A stretch of DNA of 64,000 bases from Pseudoduganella plicata (GTDB lineage Bacteria > Pseudomonadota > Gammaproteobacteria > Burkholderiales > Burkholderiaceae_D): NCBI RefSeq assembly GCF_004421005.1, contig NZ_CP038026.1, positions 3,286,001 through 3,350,000 on the forward strand, given 5' to 3'. Shown here one piece after another: positions 16,846 to 25,605 of the stretch. The position numbers were made by a program, and so were the translations under genes. The notes beneath the pieces were generated by a model. That model saw only the letters and a program-made list of their open reading frames with translations. It was not told the DNA's origin and did no database searches. Positions within the stretch are counted from its first letter, which is position 1. Each line of letters opens with the position of its first letter.

Positions 16846-17746
16846 CGGCGTCGTATTCCAGGCGCGCCAGCGCCACCCTTGCCGCGGCCAGGTCCCACGC
16901 GGCACATCCGACCGTCTTGAACAGCACCGGTTCGTCATCCGCCGACGCGTTGTGGCCCATCGCGGCGGCAATCGCATGCACGTGGCTCCAGTCGGCCCCG
17001 GCGCGTATCAGGTCGCCCGCTTCATGCGCCGCGCCATGGCGGTCGTCGACGTACAGGCGGCTGGCGCGCACCGTTTCCTCGCCGATCTCCGCGGCATCCG
17101 GGTGAAATACCCCCGTCGCGATAATCAGCCGGCCCGCCTGCGCCGGCTGGGTGTAGATGGGCTGGCGGCTGGTGGTACAAGTGATGACGACGTCCACATC
17201 CGGCTCCGGACGCGCCAGCAGCGCCGGGCGGGCATCCATGCCGTCCAGCGAGGCGCAGAAGCGCACCGCCGCCTCCGCGGTGCGGCCGGCCACGCCCAGC
17301 AGGGCCTGCGGATACAGCGCCGCCAATGCCTGCGCGTGGTGCAGTGCCTGCGTTCCCGTTCCCGCCAGCAGCACGTGGCGCGGCGGGCGGCCCAGCAGGG
17401 TCGAGATGCCCAGCATCGATAACGCGGCCGTGCGGCGCGCCGTCACGGTGGCGCCGTCCAGCACGAGCCGCAGCGCGCCGGTGGCGCCATCGACCACGCT
17501 GAGCTGGCCGGCAATGGTCGGCAGGCCGCGCGCGGGATTGTCCGGCACCACGGCAATGAGCTTGTGGATGGCGCAATCGGGCGCCGTGGCCAGCATCGAC
17601 AGCAGCGCCCCGCCCCCCTGGAGCGGTTCGACCTGGCGCGCGGGACAGCGAATATGGCCGTCCGCCAGCTCCACCACGGCGGTGCGCAACGCGTCGACCA
17701 GGTCGGGCCACGGCAGCAGCCGGGCAGTGGCATCGCGGTCGGTCAT
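16832..17746 (-). CDS. Ornithine cyclodeaminase/mu-crystallin family, probable delta1-pyrroline-2-carboxylate reductase
   Basis: The 304-residue protein has the family's N-terminal substrate part, with KLIAVVPDNPARGLPTI and the VLDGATVTARRTAALS block, then a Rossmann nucleotide site HVLLAGTGTQALHHAQAL near residues 123-140. The DGATVTARRTAALSMLG form with two Arg is typical of the bacterial Pyr2C/Pip2C reductases (LhpI-like) that act in D-lysine, trans-3- or cis-4-hydroxyproline catabolism, rather than ammonia-releasing cyclodeaminase, but this cannot be settled from sequence. The start at 17746 is preceded by GGGGAGA. It is divergent from the YkgJ-type gene and convergent (14-nt overlap) with the EamA gene. 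Confidence 0.82.
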   Translation of the reverse strand: MTDRDATARLLPWPDLVDALRTAVVELADGHIRCPARQVEPLQGGGALLSMLATAPDCAIHKLIAVVPDNPARGLPTIAGQLSVVDGATGALRLVLDGATVTARRTAALSMLGISTLLGRPPRHVLLAGTGTQALHHAQALAALYPQALLGVAGRTAEAAVRFCASLDGMDARPALLARPEPDVDVVITCTTSRQPIYTQPAQAGRLIIATGVFHPDAAEIGEETVRASRLYVDDRHGAAHEAGDLIRAGADWSHVHAIAAAMGHNASADDEPVLFKTVGCAAWDLAAARVALARLEYDAVNAD

Positions 17747-17811
17747 GGCATCTCCCCAGGATGTTATCTCGCTGCTATCATAATCGGATTCCCGTTCCGA
17801 ACCCTGCACCG

Positions 17812-18159
17812 ATGTCCAGCGTGTCCGATCCGAACAGTTGCCAGGCCTGCGGCGCCTGCTGCGCGCACTACCGCGTCTCCTTCTACTGGGGCGAAAGCGA
17901 TGCGCATCCCGGCGGCACCGTGCCGCAGCACCTGACCATTCCCATCACCCCCTACCGCATCGCCATGCGCGGCACCGAGCGCGCGCCATCGCGCTGCGTG
18001 GCGCTGGCTGGCAAGGTAGGAAGCGACGTCGGCTGCACGATCTATCCACAACGCTCGAGCACGTGCCGCGAGTTCATGGCCTATACACCGGAGTGCGACA
18101 AGGCGCGCGGCGCGTATGGGCTGGCGCCGTTGGAAACGGCAAGCCCGGTTGCATTCTGA
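17812..18159 (+). CDS. YkgJ family cysteine cluster protein
   Basis: The 115-residue protein begins with a CxxCGACCAHYRV cluster at about residues 9-21 and has further cysteines in PSRCVAL, VGCTIY, STCREF and TPECDK. This is the CxxCxxCC pattern of UPF0153/YkgJ proteins, which are expected to bind zinc or an iron-sulfur cluster; the biochemical role is unknown. The start at 17812 is chosen because upstream codons fall outside the family. It is transcribed divergently from the reductase gene with about 65 nt between them. Confidence 0.88.
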   Translation: MSSVSDPNSCQACGACCAHYRVSFYWGESDAHPGGTVPQHLTIPITPYRIAMRGTERAPSRCVALAGKVGSDVGCTIYPQRSSTCREFMAYTPECDKARGAYGLAPLETASPVAF

Positions 18160-18272
18160 TCCGCCCTTCTTATATCGTTTGCTTATGGACGGTTATAGGT
18201 TTTTCCCATAGGAAATTTTCTCGCCTGATCGAGAAATGCCGAATGTGAATGGAACACATCACAAATCAAAAG

Positions 18273-18301
18273 TTTCCTTATGACTGGCCGCGACCTATAC
18301 T
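18273..18301 (+). promoter_or_regulatory. Candidate promoter of the small unknown gene
   Basis: TATACT (18296-18301), a good -10 hexamer, lies 17 nt after a weak TTTCCT (18273-18278) in an AT-rich spacer, about 60 nt upstream of the next start codon. Confidence 0.4.
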
Positions 18302-18362
18302 GCATTGCATCAAAGGTCAAAACAAATGTCCCGGGCTTCCGGGTTTTAAAGGAGAGTCAGTC

Positions 18363-18608
18363 ATGTCCACCGCTATCATCACCACCCAGGCCACGGGCGG
18401 CTATCTCGACAACGTGGGCCGCGCCGCCCTCAACTTCCTGCGTGCCCTTGTCGCCGCCGCGCCGGCCACCGCCGCCACGTCGCACGGCAGCGCCTCGCAA
18501 GCGAGCATGCTGCGCGACCGCGCGGGCCTGCTGCGTTTTGCCCAGCAGTTCGAAGAATCGCAACCGAACCAGGCTGCCGAGCTGCGCAACCTCGCCGGCC
18601 GCGACTGA
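18363..18608 (+). CDS. Small protein of unknown function (81 aa)
   Basis: I do not recognise this gene. It has every mark of expression: an AAAGGAGAG ribosome site, a candidate promoter about 60 nt upstream and a very strong terminator just after it. The 81-residue product has no signal peptide. Residues 15-35 form an amphipathic or mildly hydrophobic stretch (LDNVGRAALNFLRALVAAAP), an Ala/Ser/Thr-rich linker follows, and the C-terminal 35 residues are helical and polar (RAGLLRFAQQFEESQPNQAAELRNLAGRD). It is monocistronic between YkgJ and the S9 peptidase. It could be a regulator-binding or stress-related small protein, but no function can be assigned. Confidence 0.7.
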   Translation: MSTAIITTQATGGYLDNVGRAALNFLRALVAAAPATAATSHGSASQASMLRDRAGLLRFAQQFEESQPNQAAELRNLAGRD

Positions 18609-18630
18609 CCCGCGCACTGCCGCGACCATG

Positions 18631-18657
18631 AAAAAAGCCGGCATTTGCCGGCTTTTT
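18631..18657. terminator. Bidirectional Rho-independent terminator
   Basis: The stem GCCGGC/GCCGGC (18637-18642 with 18647-18652), extended by A-T pairs, has a run of six A on its left and five T on its right. It lies between the small plus-strand gene and the end of the minus-strand S9 peptidase gene and can serve both. Confidence 0.9.
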
Positions 18658-18683
18658 GTTTTACTGAGGGGTGGTTGCCCACG

Positions 18684-20618
18684 CTACAGGTAACGGTTGA
18701 ACCACTCCACCGTGCGCCGACGCAGGTCCTGCTGGTGCGCCGGCTTGCGGATGCCGTGGCCTTCGTCTTCGTAGATGACAAGGGTTGTAGGCACGTTCAG
18801 CGCCTTCAGCGCATGCCAGAATTCCATCGACTGCGCCGCCGGCGTTTCGACGTCGCGCTCACCCACATAGATCAACGTGGGCGTCTTCGCCACTTTCACC
18901 GATTCGATCGGCGACAGGTGGCGGTAGATCGCCGGATCATCGTACATCGTGGCGCCGAAGAACGGCACCATCCACTGGTCGATGCCGTTCTGGCCGTAGT
19001 AACTGATCCAGTTGGCGATGCCCGCGCCGGCTACCGCCGCCTTGAAGCGCTGGCTGTGCGTGACGCCCCACATCGTCATGAAACCGCCATACGAGTGGCC
19101 CATCAGGCCGAGCCGCGCCGTGTCCACCGGCGCCACCAGCGCTGCCGCATCGATGCCCGTGAGGATGTCGCGCAGGTCGCCGCCGCCGAAGTCACGGCGG
19201 TTGGCGCGCGTAAAGGCCGATCCCTGGCCGAAGCTGCCGCGTGGGTTGGGCATGAAGACGTAGTAGCCGGCGTTGACCAGTTCTCGCACCGTCGGATTGC
19301 CCGCGTCGCCGGCGGCGATATAGCGGGGCGTAACGGCGGACGCCGGGCCGCCATGCACCTGCACGATCATCGGATACTTCTTGCCCGGCACCGGCTGCAA
19401 CGGCCCGACCAGCCAGCCCTGCACGTTGAAGCCTTCATTGGTCCAGCTGACGTTCTGCACCGCCACCTGGGCGGCCAGCCTGTCGTTGTCGTGCGTGATG
19501 GCGTCGAGCTGGGGCATCCGCCCCGCCACGATGCGCGGTGCGCGCGTGAAATCCTCGACGGCGCCGGCGGCGATCGACCCGTCCGCGCTGAACGACAGCC
19601 GCCCGTCCGAGCCGGAGCCGGTGACGGCGGCCGACCACAGTTTAACGGCCGCGCCGGTGTGCGCATCGACGCTCAACGCCGTCAGCTGGTCGCCCATCAG
19701 CGCTGTCGCCACGATGCCGCCACGCTTCCACGCCAGGCCGTTGAACGAGCCCTTGAAGCCGGGCGTGATGTTCTTCGGTTCGCCGCCGGCCAGCGGCACT
19801 GTGTAGACGTCGCCGCCGATGGAGCCGAAGTCGCTCATCAACCCGCCGATGTAGGCGACCGTGGCGCCGTCCGGCGATACGCGCGGCATGTTCAGTTGCG
19901 TTGCCGGCGTGGCGATCACGCGCAGTGCGCCCGTCGCCGCGTCGACGTGGGCCAGCTTCGCTACCCACCAGTTGTTGTCGCCATTGCCCTTCGCGCCCGT
20001 GGCAACAAAGCCTTTGCCGTCGGGCGTCCAGTCATATTCGTAGATAAAGGTGTCGTGCGGCGACAGCAGCTTCAAGGTGCCGCCGCTTGCCGGCACGGTG
20101 GCGATGCGCTGCGCATCCTCGCGCGTGCCGATCTCGCCGACCAGGCGTGCGCCCGCCGCCGTGGCGCCGGTCTCCTTGGTCGCGCCGACGGTGGCCAGCA
20201 GCCCCAGCACGGTGCCGTCCGGCGACCAGCGTGCCGAATTGGCGACGCCCTTGACGGTTGCCAGCGTGCGCGTCCTGCCGTTGGCAGCGACATACAGCAT
20301 TGCGCTGCCCCGCTCACTGCCGACAAAGGCGACGCTGCGCCCGTCCGGCGACCAGCTGGGGCGATCGTAGCCACAATGCCCGCACGGGTCGTATTCGTTG
20401 AGCACCTTGCCGGTGCGGACATCGCGCACGACAACGACAGGATGCGCCTTCTTGCCCGGCACATTGGCGTCCAGGCTTTCCAGTGCGGCGACGCGGGTGC
20501 CGTCCCCGTTCAGGGCGACATATTTATAGTCGCGTTGCGCCATCTGGGCGTGGGCGGACGCGCCGGCCAGCACGGCCGCGGCCAGGAAAGCCGCGCCGGC
20601 TATCGCATGGATTCGCAT
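18684..20618 (-). CDS. S9 family peptidase (prolyl oligopeptidase/acylaminoacyl peptidase-like), secreted
   Basis: The 644-residue protein has a signal peptide (MRIHAIAGAAFLAAAVLAGASAHA), a beta-propeller built of repeated SPDG blades (about 85-320) and a C-terminal alpha/beta hydrolase. The catalytic Ser is in GHSYGGF, the Asp in VGERDVETP and the His in EDEGHGI. These enzymes cleave short peptides in the periplasm. Its start is 1 nt downstream of the amino-acid permease gene, so peptide hydrolysis and amino-acid uptake appear to be co-expressed. A shared terminator lies beyond the stop. Confidence 0.92.
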   Translation of the reverse strand: MRIHAIAGAAFLAAAVLAGASAHAQMAQRDYKYVALNGDGTRVAALESLDANVPGKKAHPVVVVRDVRTGKVLNEYDPCGHCGYDRPSWSPDGRSVAFVGSERGSAMLYVAANGRTRTLATVKGVANSARWSPDGTVLGLLATVGATKETGATAAGARLVGEIGTREDAQRIATVPASGGTLKLLSPHDTFIYEYDWTPDGKGFVATGAKGNGDNNWWVAKLAHVDAATGALRVIATPATQLNMPRVSPDGATVAYIGGLMSDFGSIGGDVYTVPLAGGEPKNITPGFKGSFNGLAWKRGGIVATALMGDQLTALSVDAHTGAAVKLWSAAVTGSGSDGRLSFSADGSIAAGAVEDFTRAPRIVAGRMPQLDAITHDNDRLAAQVAVQNVSWTNEGFNVQGWLVGPLQPVPGKKYPMIVQVHGGPASAVTPRYIAAGDAGNPTVRELVNAGYYVFMPNPRGSFGQGSAFTRANRRDFGGGDLRDILTGIDAAALVAPVDTARLGLMGHSYGGFMTMWGVTHSQRFKAAVAGAGIANWISYYGQNGIDQWMVPFFGATMYDDPAIYRHLSPIESVKVAKTPTLIYVGERDVETPAAQSMEFWHALKALNVPTTLVIYEDEGHGIRKPAHQQDLRRRTVEWFNRYL

Positions 20619-20619
20619 C

Positions 20620-22095
20620 CTAGGCCCTGTTCAGACGGGAGTTGCGCATGCCATAGGCGAAGTACGTCAGGATCGATGCCGCCATCCAGATCGTGAAGAT
20701 CACGCGTGTCGTATGCGACAAATCCTTCATGATGTACAGGCAGGCCAGGATCGACAGGCCGGGAATGAAATAGGGGCCGAATGGCACGCGGAAGCCGCCC
20801 TTCGTGTATGTGCCCATCGAACGCTCCTTGCGCCGCATGGCCGGCACGGCGATCGAGACGACAATGAATGCCGTCAGCGTGCCCATGCTGACCATGTCCC
20901 ACAGGAAGGTGGCGTCGACAAAGCCGGCGACGAGACCGACGACGAGGCAGACGATCAAGGTATTGCTGACGGGGGAAGCCGTGCGGGCGTCCACCTTATG
21001 GAACACCTTCGAAATCAGGCCGTCGCGGGAAATCGCATACAGGATCCGGGTCTGGCCGTAGATGGTCACCAGCGTCACGGAAAACACGGAGATGACGGCA
21101 CCGGCCGACAGCACCAGCGCGGGCCACGCCTTGCCGGTCACGTTCTGCAGGATGACGGACAGGCCGGCTTCCTGGTGCTCGAACATGTGCGCGGGCTGCG
21201 CGCCGACGGCGGCCACGGCGACGAGCAGGTAGAACACGGTGACAATGATCAGTGCGGCGAGGATGCCCAGCGGGACGTTGCGCTTCGGGTTACGCACTTC
21301 CTCGCCCGCGGTTGCCACGGTATCGAGGCCGATAAACGAGAAGAACACGGTACCGGCGGCAGCCGTCACGCCCGTCATCCCGGCCAGGCCGGCCGCGCTC
21401 TCCGGTTTGAAGAACGGGTGGAAGTTGTTGATGTCGAAGCCCTGCAGCGCGATGACGACGAAGAAGATCAGGATCGCCAGCTTCACCAGGACCATGACCG
21501 CATTCATCGTGGCCGACTCCTTGGTGCCGCGGATCAGCATGACGAAGCACAGGCAGACGAGAATGATCGGCGGCAGGTTCATATGGCCGAAATTGAACAC
21601 GACGCCTTCCTGCGTCGAGACGATCATCGGCGTTCGCAACGCCGTCGGTATCTGCCAGCCGAAGGCGTTTGTCAGGAAGTTGTTCAGGTAATCGGACCAG
21701 CCGATCGCCGTCGCGCTGGCAGCAAGCCCATATTCGAGCAGCAGGCAGGCGGCCATGATAAAGGCAAGGAATTCGCCAACGGTCGCATACGCGAACGAAT
21801 ACGAGGAGCCGGAGGCGGGAATGCGGAACGACAGTTCGGCATAGCACAGCGCCGTCAGGCCGGCCGTCATCGCGGCCATCAGGAACGACAGGATGACGGC
21901 GGGACCGGCCTTCGGCACGGCTTCGACCATCGTGAAGAAAATGCCGGTGCCGATCGTGGCACCCACGCCGATCATCGTCAGGGGGAACAGGCCGATCGAC
22001 CGGGCCAGGCCGCCGGGATGCGAGGGGTGATCTTGTTCGGCGGCGGTATCGACAGGCTTGGTACGGGTCAGTTTCTGGACCAGCGTTTGGCTCAC
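20620..22095 (-). CDS. APC family amino acid permease
   Basis: The product has about twelve hydrophobic helices. Helix 1 contains the APC signature IGVGATIGTGIFF, and a later one TVFFSFIGLDTVATAGEEV with the conserved GEEVRNPKRNVP loop. It most resembles the cationic-amino-acid/YfnA-type permeases, but the substrate is not certain. The ATG at 22101 is immediately preceded by AAAAGGA with no spacing, while the GTG two codons later at 22095 is 6 nt from it, so GTG is chosen; the difference is two residues. It heads an operon with the S9 peptidase. Confidence 0.9.
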   Translation of the reverse strand: MSQTLVQKLTRTKPVDTAAEQDHPSHPGGLARSIGLFPLTMIGVGATIGTGIFFTMVEAVPKAGPAVILSFLMAAMTAGLTALCYAELSFRIPASGSSYSFAYATVGEFLAFIMAACLLLEYGLAASATAIGWSDYLNNFLTNAFGWQIPTALRTPMIVSTQEGVVFNFGHMNLPPIILVCLCFVMLIRGTKESATMNAVMVLVKLAILIFFVVIALQGFDINNFHPFFKPESAAGLAGMTGVTAAAGTVFFSFIGLDTVATAGEEVRNPKRNVPLGILAALIIVTVFYLLVAVAAVGAQPAHMFEHQEAGLSVILQNVTGKAWPALVLSAGAVISVFSVTLVTIYGQTRILYAISRDGLISKVFHKVDARTASPVSNTLIVCLVVGLVAGFVDATFLWDMVSMGTLTAFIVVSIAVPAMRRKERSMGTYTKGGFRVPFGPYFIPGLSILACLYIMKDLSHTTRVIFTIWMAASILTYFAYGMRNSRLNRA

Positions 22096-22179
22096 AGGCA
22101 TTCCTTTTCGGGTAGTTCGGCTGCTGCGGCCTTCGCAGTGCCGCATCTCTGACGCAATTCTGGGGTAAAAAACCTGACG

Positions 22180-22185
22180 ATTATA
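22180..22185 (-). promoter_or_regulatory. -10 element upstream of the permease-peptidase operon
   Basis: A perfect TATAAT reads on the minus strand 79 nt upstream of the permease start. No good -35 is found at 16-18 nt, so the promoter may need an activator or be weak. Confidence 0.45.
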
Positions 22186-22274
22186 GGGCCAGAACCCGTC
22201 ACTTCCCTACGGTTGTTTGTATAGAAAAGACAAGTGGTGAGGAAGTTTTTGCAACCACGGGTTGCGGCGTGCAT

Positions 22275-22937
22275 TCAGCGCGCGACGTTGGCGGCCAGCT
22301 CCGCGACGCTGCGGAACATCAGCCTGGGCGCCAGCGCCTGCAGCACCTCGGGCCTGTTGTAGCCCCAGCAGACGGCGCCGAAGTCGAGGCCCTCGGCGTG
22401 GGCGGCCGCGATGTCGCGCACTTCGTCGCCCACGCACAACACCCGCGCGTGCGGCACGCCGCTGACCTGCACCACCCGACGCAGCCGGCGGCGCTTGCCG
22501 AACAGCGCGGCGCCGCATTCGACGTGCGAGAACAGGCGCGCATCGTCGCCCAGCACCGCCCGCACGTTCGCTTCGGAGTTGGAAGAAACGATCGCCAGCC
22601 GCACGCCCCGCAGCGCGAGGTCGTGCAGCACTTCGCGCATGCCGTCGAACAGGCCGATTCGGGCGATGTGCTGCGCCATCAGGGCGCGGAACTGCAGCGC
22701 CACCGGCACCAGCTTCCAGCGTGGCAGGTCGAGATGCCGCAACAGCTGCGGCAGGTCGAACGCTCGCAGCATGTCGATGTCGTCGCGGTCGAGGCGACGG
22801 AAATTGTGGGTGTCCGCCAGGATGTCGAAGACGTCGAGGAAGAACGGAAAGCTGTCGGCCAGCGTGCCGTCGAAATCGAAAATCCACAGGTCGTAGTCGG
22901 GCGCGGCGACACGCCCAGGCGGACGAACATCGTTCAT
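22275..22937 (-). CDS. HAD family hydrolase
   Basis: The 220-residue protein has HAD motif I DFDGTLADS near residues 20-28, motif II as LAIVSSNSE, a Lys/Arg-rich motif III region and motif IV as VGDEVRDIAAA, where Gly-Asp-Glu-x3-Asp places the acidic pair. It is a phosphatase of the phosphoglycolate phosphatase-like subgroup with a helical cap between motifs I and II; the substrate is unknown. It follows the Old Yellow Enzyme gene with only 4 nt between stop and start, so the pair is an operon. Confidence 0.88.
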   Translation of the reverse strand: MNDVRPPGRVAAPDYDLWIFDFDGTLADSFPFFLDVFDILADTHNFRRLDRDDIDMLRAFDLPQLLRHLDLPRWKLVPVALQFRALMAQHIARIGLFDGMREVLHDLALRGVRLAIVSSNSEANVRAVLGDDARLFSHVECGAALFGKRRRLRRVVQVSGVPHARVLCVGDEVRDIAAAHAEGLDFGAVCWGYNRPEVLQALAPRLMFRSVAELAANVAR

Positions 22938-22941
22938 GGCG

Positions 22942-24054
22942 TCAGCGCTGACCCAGCCGCGTGCTGCCGAACAGCGCCTTGAACTGGTGCGGCTGCGAGC
23001 GCCAGTATTGCGGCGGCGCGTCCACCTGCGCGCCCAGCTTCGCCGCCGCGTGCCACGGCCAGCGCGGGTCGTACAGGATGCCGCGCGCCAGCGCCACCAT
23101 GTCCGCCTGACCCTGCAGGATGATGGCTTCGGCGTGTTCCGGTTCGGTGATGAGGCCCACGCCGATCGTCGGCAATCCCGTCGCCGCCTTGATCTGCGCG
23201 GCGAACTGGATCTGATAGCCCGGACCGACCGGAATCATCTGCAATGGCGACAAGCCGCCGCTGGAGACGTGCATGAAATCCGTGCCGCGCGCTTTCAGTT
23301 CGTTGGCGAAGGCAATGCTCTGTTCGACGTCCCAGCCGCCATCCACCCAGTCGCTGGCGGAGATGCGCACGCCCACCGCCACCGTTGCCGGCACGGCCGC
23401 GCGCACGGCGTCGAACACCTCGAGCGGGAAGCGCATGCGGTTTTCCAGCGAGCCGCCATAGCGGTCGGTGCGCTGGTTCGACAGCGGCGACAGGAACTGG
23501 TGCAGCAGGTAGCCGTGCGCCGCGTGCAGTTCGATGCCTTCGATGCCCAGCGCATGGACGCGGCGGGCGGCGGCAACGAAATCGTCCTTCACCTTGCGCA
23601 GGCCGGCGTCGTCCAGCGCCAGCGGCACCGTTTCGCCAGCGGCATGGGGCACGGCCGATGGTGCAACCGTCTGCCAGCCGACGTCGCCCGGCGCGATATT
23701 GGCGCCGCCTTCCCACGGCACGGCCGACGAGGCCTTGCGGCCCGCGTGGCCCAGCTGCACTGCCAGCCTGATCGGCGAATGCCGGCGGATGGCATCGATG
23801 ACCGGCGCCAGCGCGGCCTGGTGGCCGTCCGACCACAGGCCCAGGTCCGCAGGCGAGATGCGCGCCTCCGGGGAGACCGCCGTGGCCTCGACGATCAGCA
23901 GTGCCGCGCCGGACAGCGCCAGACTGCCCAGGTGGATCATGTGCCATTCGGTCGCGAGCCCCTCCACGGCGGAGTACTGGCACATCGGTGCGATGGCGAT
24001 ACGGTTTTTCAGTTCAAGCGGGCCCAACGCGTAGGGCGAAAACAACTGGCTCAT
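22942..24054 (-). CDS. NADH:flavin oxidoreductase, Old Yellow Enzyme family (YqjM/XenA type)
   Basis: This 370-residue TIM-barrel FMN ene-reductase begins MSQLFSPYALGPLELKNRIA and has the class-specific Cys in APMCQYSA (about residue 25). The substrate-binding His pair and Tyr are in GIELHAAHGYLLHQFLSPLSN, followed by QRTDRYGG and the FMN phosphate site GLITEPEHAEAI...DMVALARGIL. The Cys marks the thermophilic-like YqjM/XenA subgroup, which reduces activated C=C bonds and nitro compounds with NAD(P)H. An AGGAGG site lies just before the ATG. It is followed by the HAD gene. Confidence 0.93.
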   Translation of the reverse strand: MSQLFSPYALGPLELKNRIAIAPMCQYSAVEGLATEWHMIHLGSLALSGAALLIVEATAVSPEARISPADLGLWSDGHQAALAPVIDAIRRHSPIRLAVQLGHAGRKASSAVPWEGGANIAPGDVGWQTVAPSAVPHAAGETVPLALDDAGLRKVKDDFVAAARRVHALGIEGIELHAAHGYLLHQFLSPLSNQRTDRYGGSLENRMRFPLEVFDAVRAAVPATVAVGVRISASDWVDGGWDVEQSIAFANELKARGTDFMHVSSGGLSPLQMIPVGPGYQIQFAAQIKAATGLPTIGVGLITEPEHAEAIILQGQADMVALARGILYDPRWPWHAAAKLGAQVDAPPQYWRSQPHQFKALFGSTRLGQR

Positions 24055-24228
24055 GGTTCCTCCTGGTTCGATAGTCGAGAGTTTAGCGAGGATTGGCTCG
24101 CCACACCTGTCCAGTACCGGCAGTCATGTTACAAGTGCTTACTTTTGATACAGCCAAACGGTAGCTTGCGATATATCAATTCGCTAATCTTGTACCAACC
24201 CAATCGCAACACGCCGACAGGAGAGTTT

Positions 24229-24501
24229 ATGACGATGTACCAGAAGATCCCGACCACCTCGACCCGTATTCATCCGCTGATGGCCGGGGCCGCGCTGGCC
24301 GTCATCGTGCTCAGCGTGGTGGCAACGGCGGCAATCGTGCGCTGGCTGCCGGACGGGAGTCACGCCGACGCCCAGGAGCCGCTGGGCGATGCCGACGCGC
24401 TGCCGATCGGGTACGCAACAGTTTCGTCGCCTGGCCCGGCCACGGCCGCGCGGGCGTCGTCTGTCTCGGCCGTGCCGGCCGGGCGCCAGGCACGCCTGTA
24501 A
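24229..24501 (+). CDS. Small membrane protein resembling the N-terminus of glycine-zipper 2TM proteins
   Basis: The 90-residue product has a polar N-terminus (MTMYQKIPTTSTRIHPLMAG), one transmembrane helix at about 18-40, and a Pro/Ala/Ser-rich tail. The RIHPLMAGAA-helix-WLPDGSHA start closely resembles the beginning of the YMGG-type glycine-zipper 2TM proteins common in Oxalobacteraceae, but the zipper and the C-terminal binding domain are absent. AGGAGA precedes the ATG and a strong terminator follows, so it looks expressed in this short form. Whether it is a truncated paralogue or an independent small protein cannot be decided here. Confidence 0.7.
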   Translation: MTMYQKIPTTSTRIHPLMAGAALAVIVLSVVATAAIVRWLPDGSHADAQEPLGDADALPIGYATVSSPGPATAARASSVSAVPAGRQARL

Positions 24502-24520
24502 TAGTTGCCGCGCCCATGAG

Positions 24521-24548
24521 AAAGCCGCCCGTGGGCGGCTTTTGTTTT
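24521..24548 (+). terminator. Rho-independent terminator after the small membrane protein gene
   Basis: The 8-bp stem AGCCGCCC/GGGCGGCT (24523-24530 with 24533-24540) is followed by TTTTGTTTT. In the other direction it is followed by TTTCTC and may also help end the ast-gdh transcript that stops at 24612. Confidence 0.88.
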
Positions 24549-24611
24549 CGTCACCTGCCGAGGAGACTGGGGGCCAGCCGGCCAGCGGCACCGCCGGGCT
24601 GTTGCCGCTAT

Positions 24612-25604
24612 TCAGTCCGCCCGCGTCACCATCAGCCCGGCGCGCAAACCGATCCGCACATCCGGATTCGGGAATACGACCAGCTCCTCGTCATGCTGCA
24701 CGGTGTAGACGGTATCGCCATCGCGGGCGATCTCGTCGCCGCGTCTGAGTGACGTGAAGTTCTGCGTGTCCTTGCCGAACGCCATCGTGAACCCGTCGGA
24801 CAGCTTGATGATGTTGCGTGCGACCTTGTACACGCGCGGCATGGCGACGTCCGCCGGCGCGGGTTCGCCACGCAGCAGCCGGTCCAGCGCGCGCGACGCC
24901 TGGGCGAATTGCGTCAGGTCGTTCTGCCCCAGCGTGCCGATGCGGCCCAGTTCCACCGTCGTGCCGGCGGCGCCGTGATGCTCGGCGCTGTAGAAACTGT
25001 ACGTCCCGACCGATTCCGGGTTCATGACGATGGCGCCGATGCCCGCCTCGCCCATCCAGGAAACGAGTGCGCGCTTGGCACCCGGTTCGATCAGGTCGGC
25101 GACGATGGCGAAGGTCGGGTAGACCGACGGCCGGATTGCCGTATGCAGGTCGAGGTGCCAGCGCTGCGGTCCCGCGTCGGCGAAGAATGCCACCGTTGCG
25201 GCGATCATCACGTCGGCCCGCGCCGCTTCCGCGGTACCGGCCAGCGCGCCCCGTTCGACGCGGAACATGCGGTTCAGGTCCGCGTCGATAAAGCGCTTGC
25301 CCGCGCGGATCGCACCGATATTGCCGACGCAGACCATCAGGTCCACCGCCAGCTTGTCCGGTTCGCGCGCCAGCGCATCGAGCAGATAGGCCGTCAGTTC
25401 GATCGGTCCCGTTTCGTCGCCGTGCACGCCCACCGACAGCACGACCGCCGGCCGCACGCTGCCGGGCCGGCGGATCGTCAGGATCCCGTCCGCCGGTTCG
25501 GCCACCGTGAAGCCGGCGTCACCGAAGCTCCTGGCGACGGCGGAGAAATCGGCCTGCGCCAGCGCCCGCACGGGCGCCGGCAGCGTTGCATCCATCGCCG
25601 TCAT
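24612..25604 (-). CDS. astE: Succinylglutamate desuccinylase
   Basis: This 330-residue zinc hydrolase catalyses the last step of the arginine succinyltransferase pathway, N2-succinylglutamate to glutamate plus succinate. The zinc ligands are in GVHGDETGPIE (His and Glu) and HLDLHTAIRP, and the catalytic Glu is in GTTVELGRIG. The ATG lies 1 nt after the stop of the glutamate dehydrogenase gene, so it is the promoter-distal end of the arginine operon. Length fits the AspA/AstE family (about 320-350). Confidence 0.94.
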   Translation of the reverse strand: MTAMDATLPAPVRALAQADFSAVARSFGDAGFTVAEPADGILTIRRPGSVRPAVVLSVGVHGDETGPIELTAYLLDALAREPDKLAVDLMVCVGNIGAIRAGKRFIDADLNRMFRVERGALAGTAEAARADVMIAATVAFFADAGPQRWHLDLHTAIRPSVYPTFAIVADLIEPGAKRALVSWMGEAGIGAIVMNPESVGTYSFYSAEHHGAAGTTVELGRIGTLGQNDLTQFAQASRALDRLLRGEPAPADVAMPRVYKVARNIIKLSDGFTMAFGKDTQNFTSLRRGDEIARDGDTVYTVQHDEELVVFPNPDVRIGLRAGLMVTRAD

Positions 25605-25605
25605 C

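Noticed and set aside
22216..22265. Inverted pair GCAACC/GGTTGC with a nearby T run, considered as a terminator of the HAD/OYE operon
   Set aside because: The T run lies on the wrong side for minus-strand transcripts and no plus-strand gene ends there.
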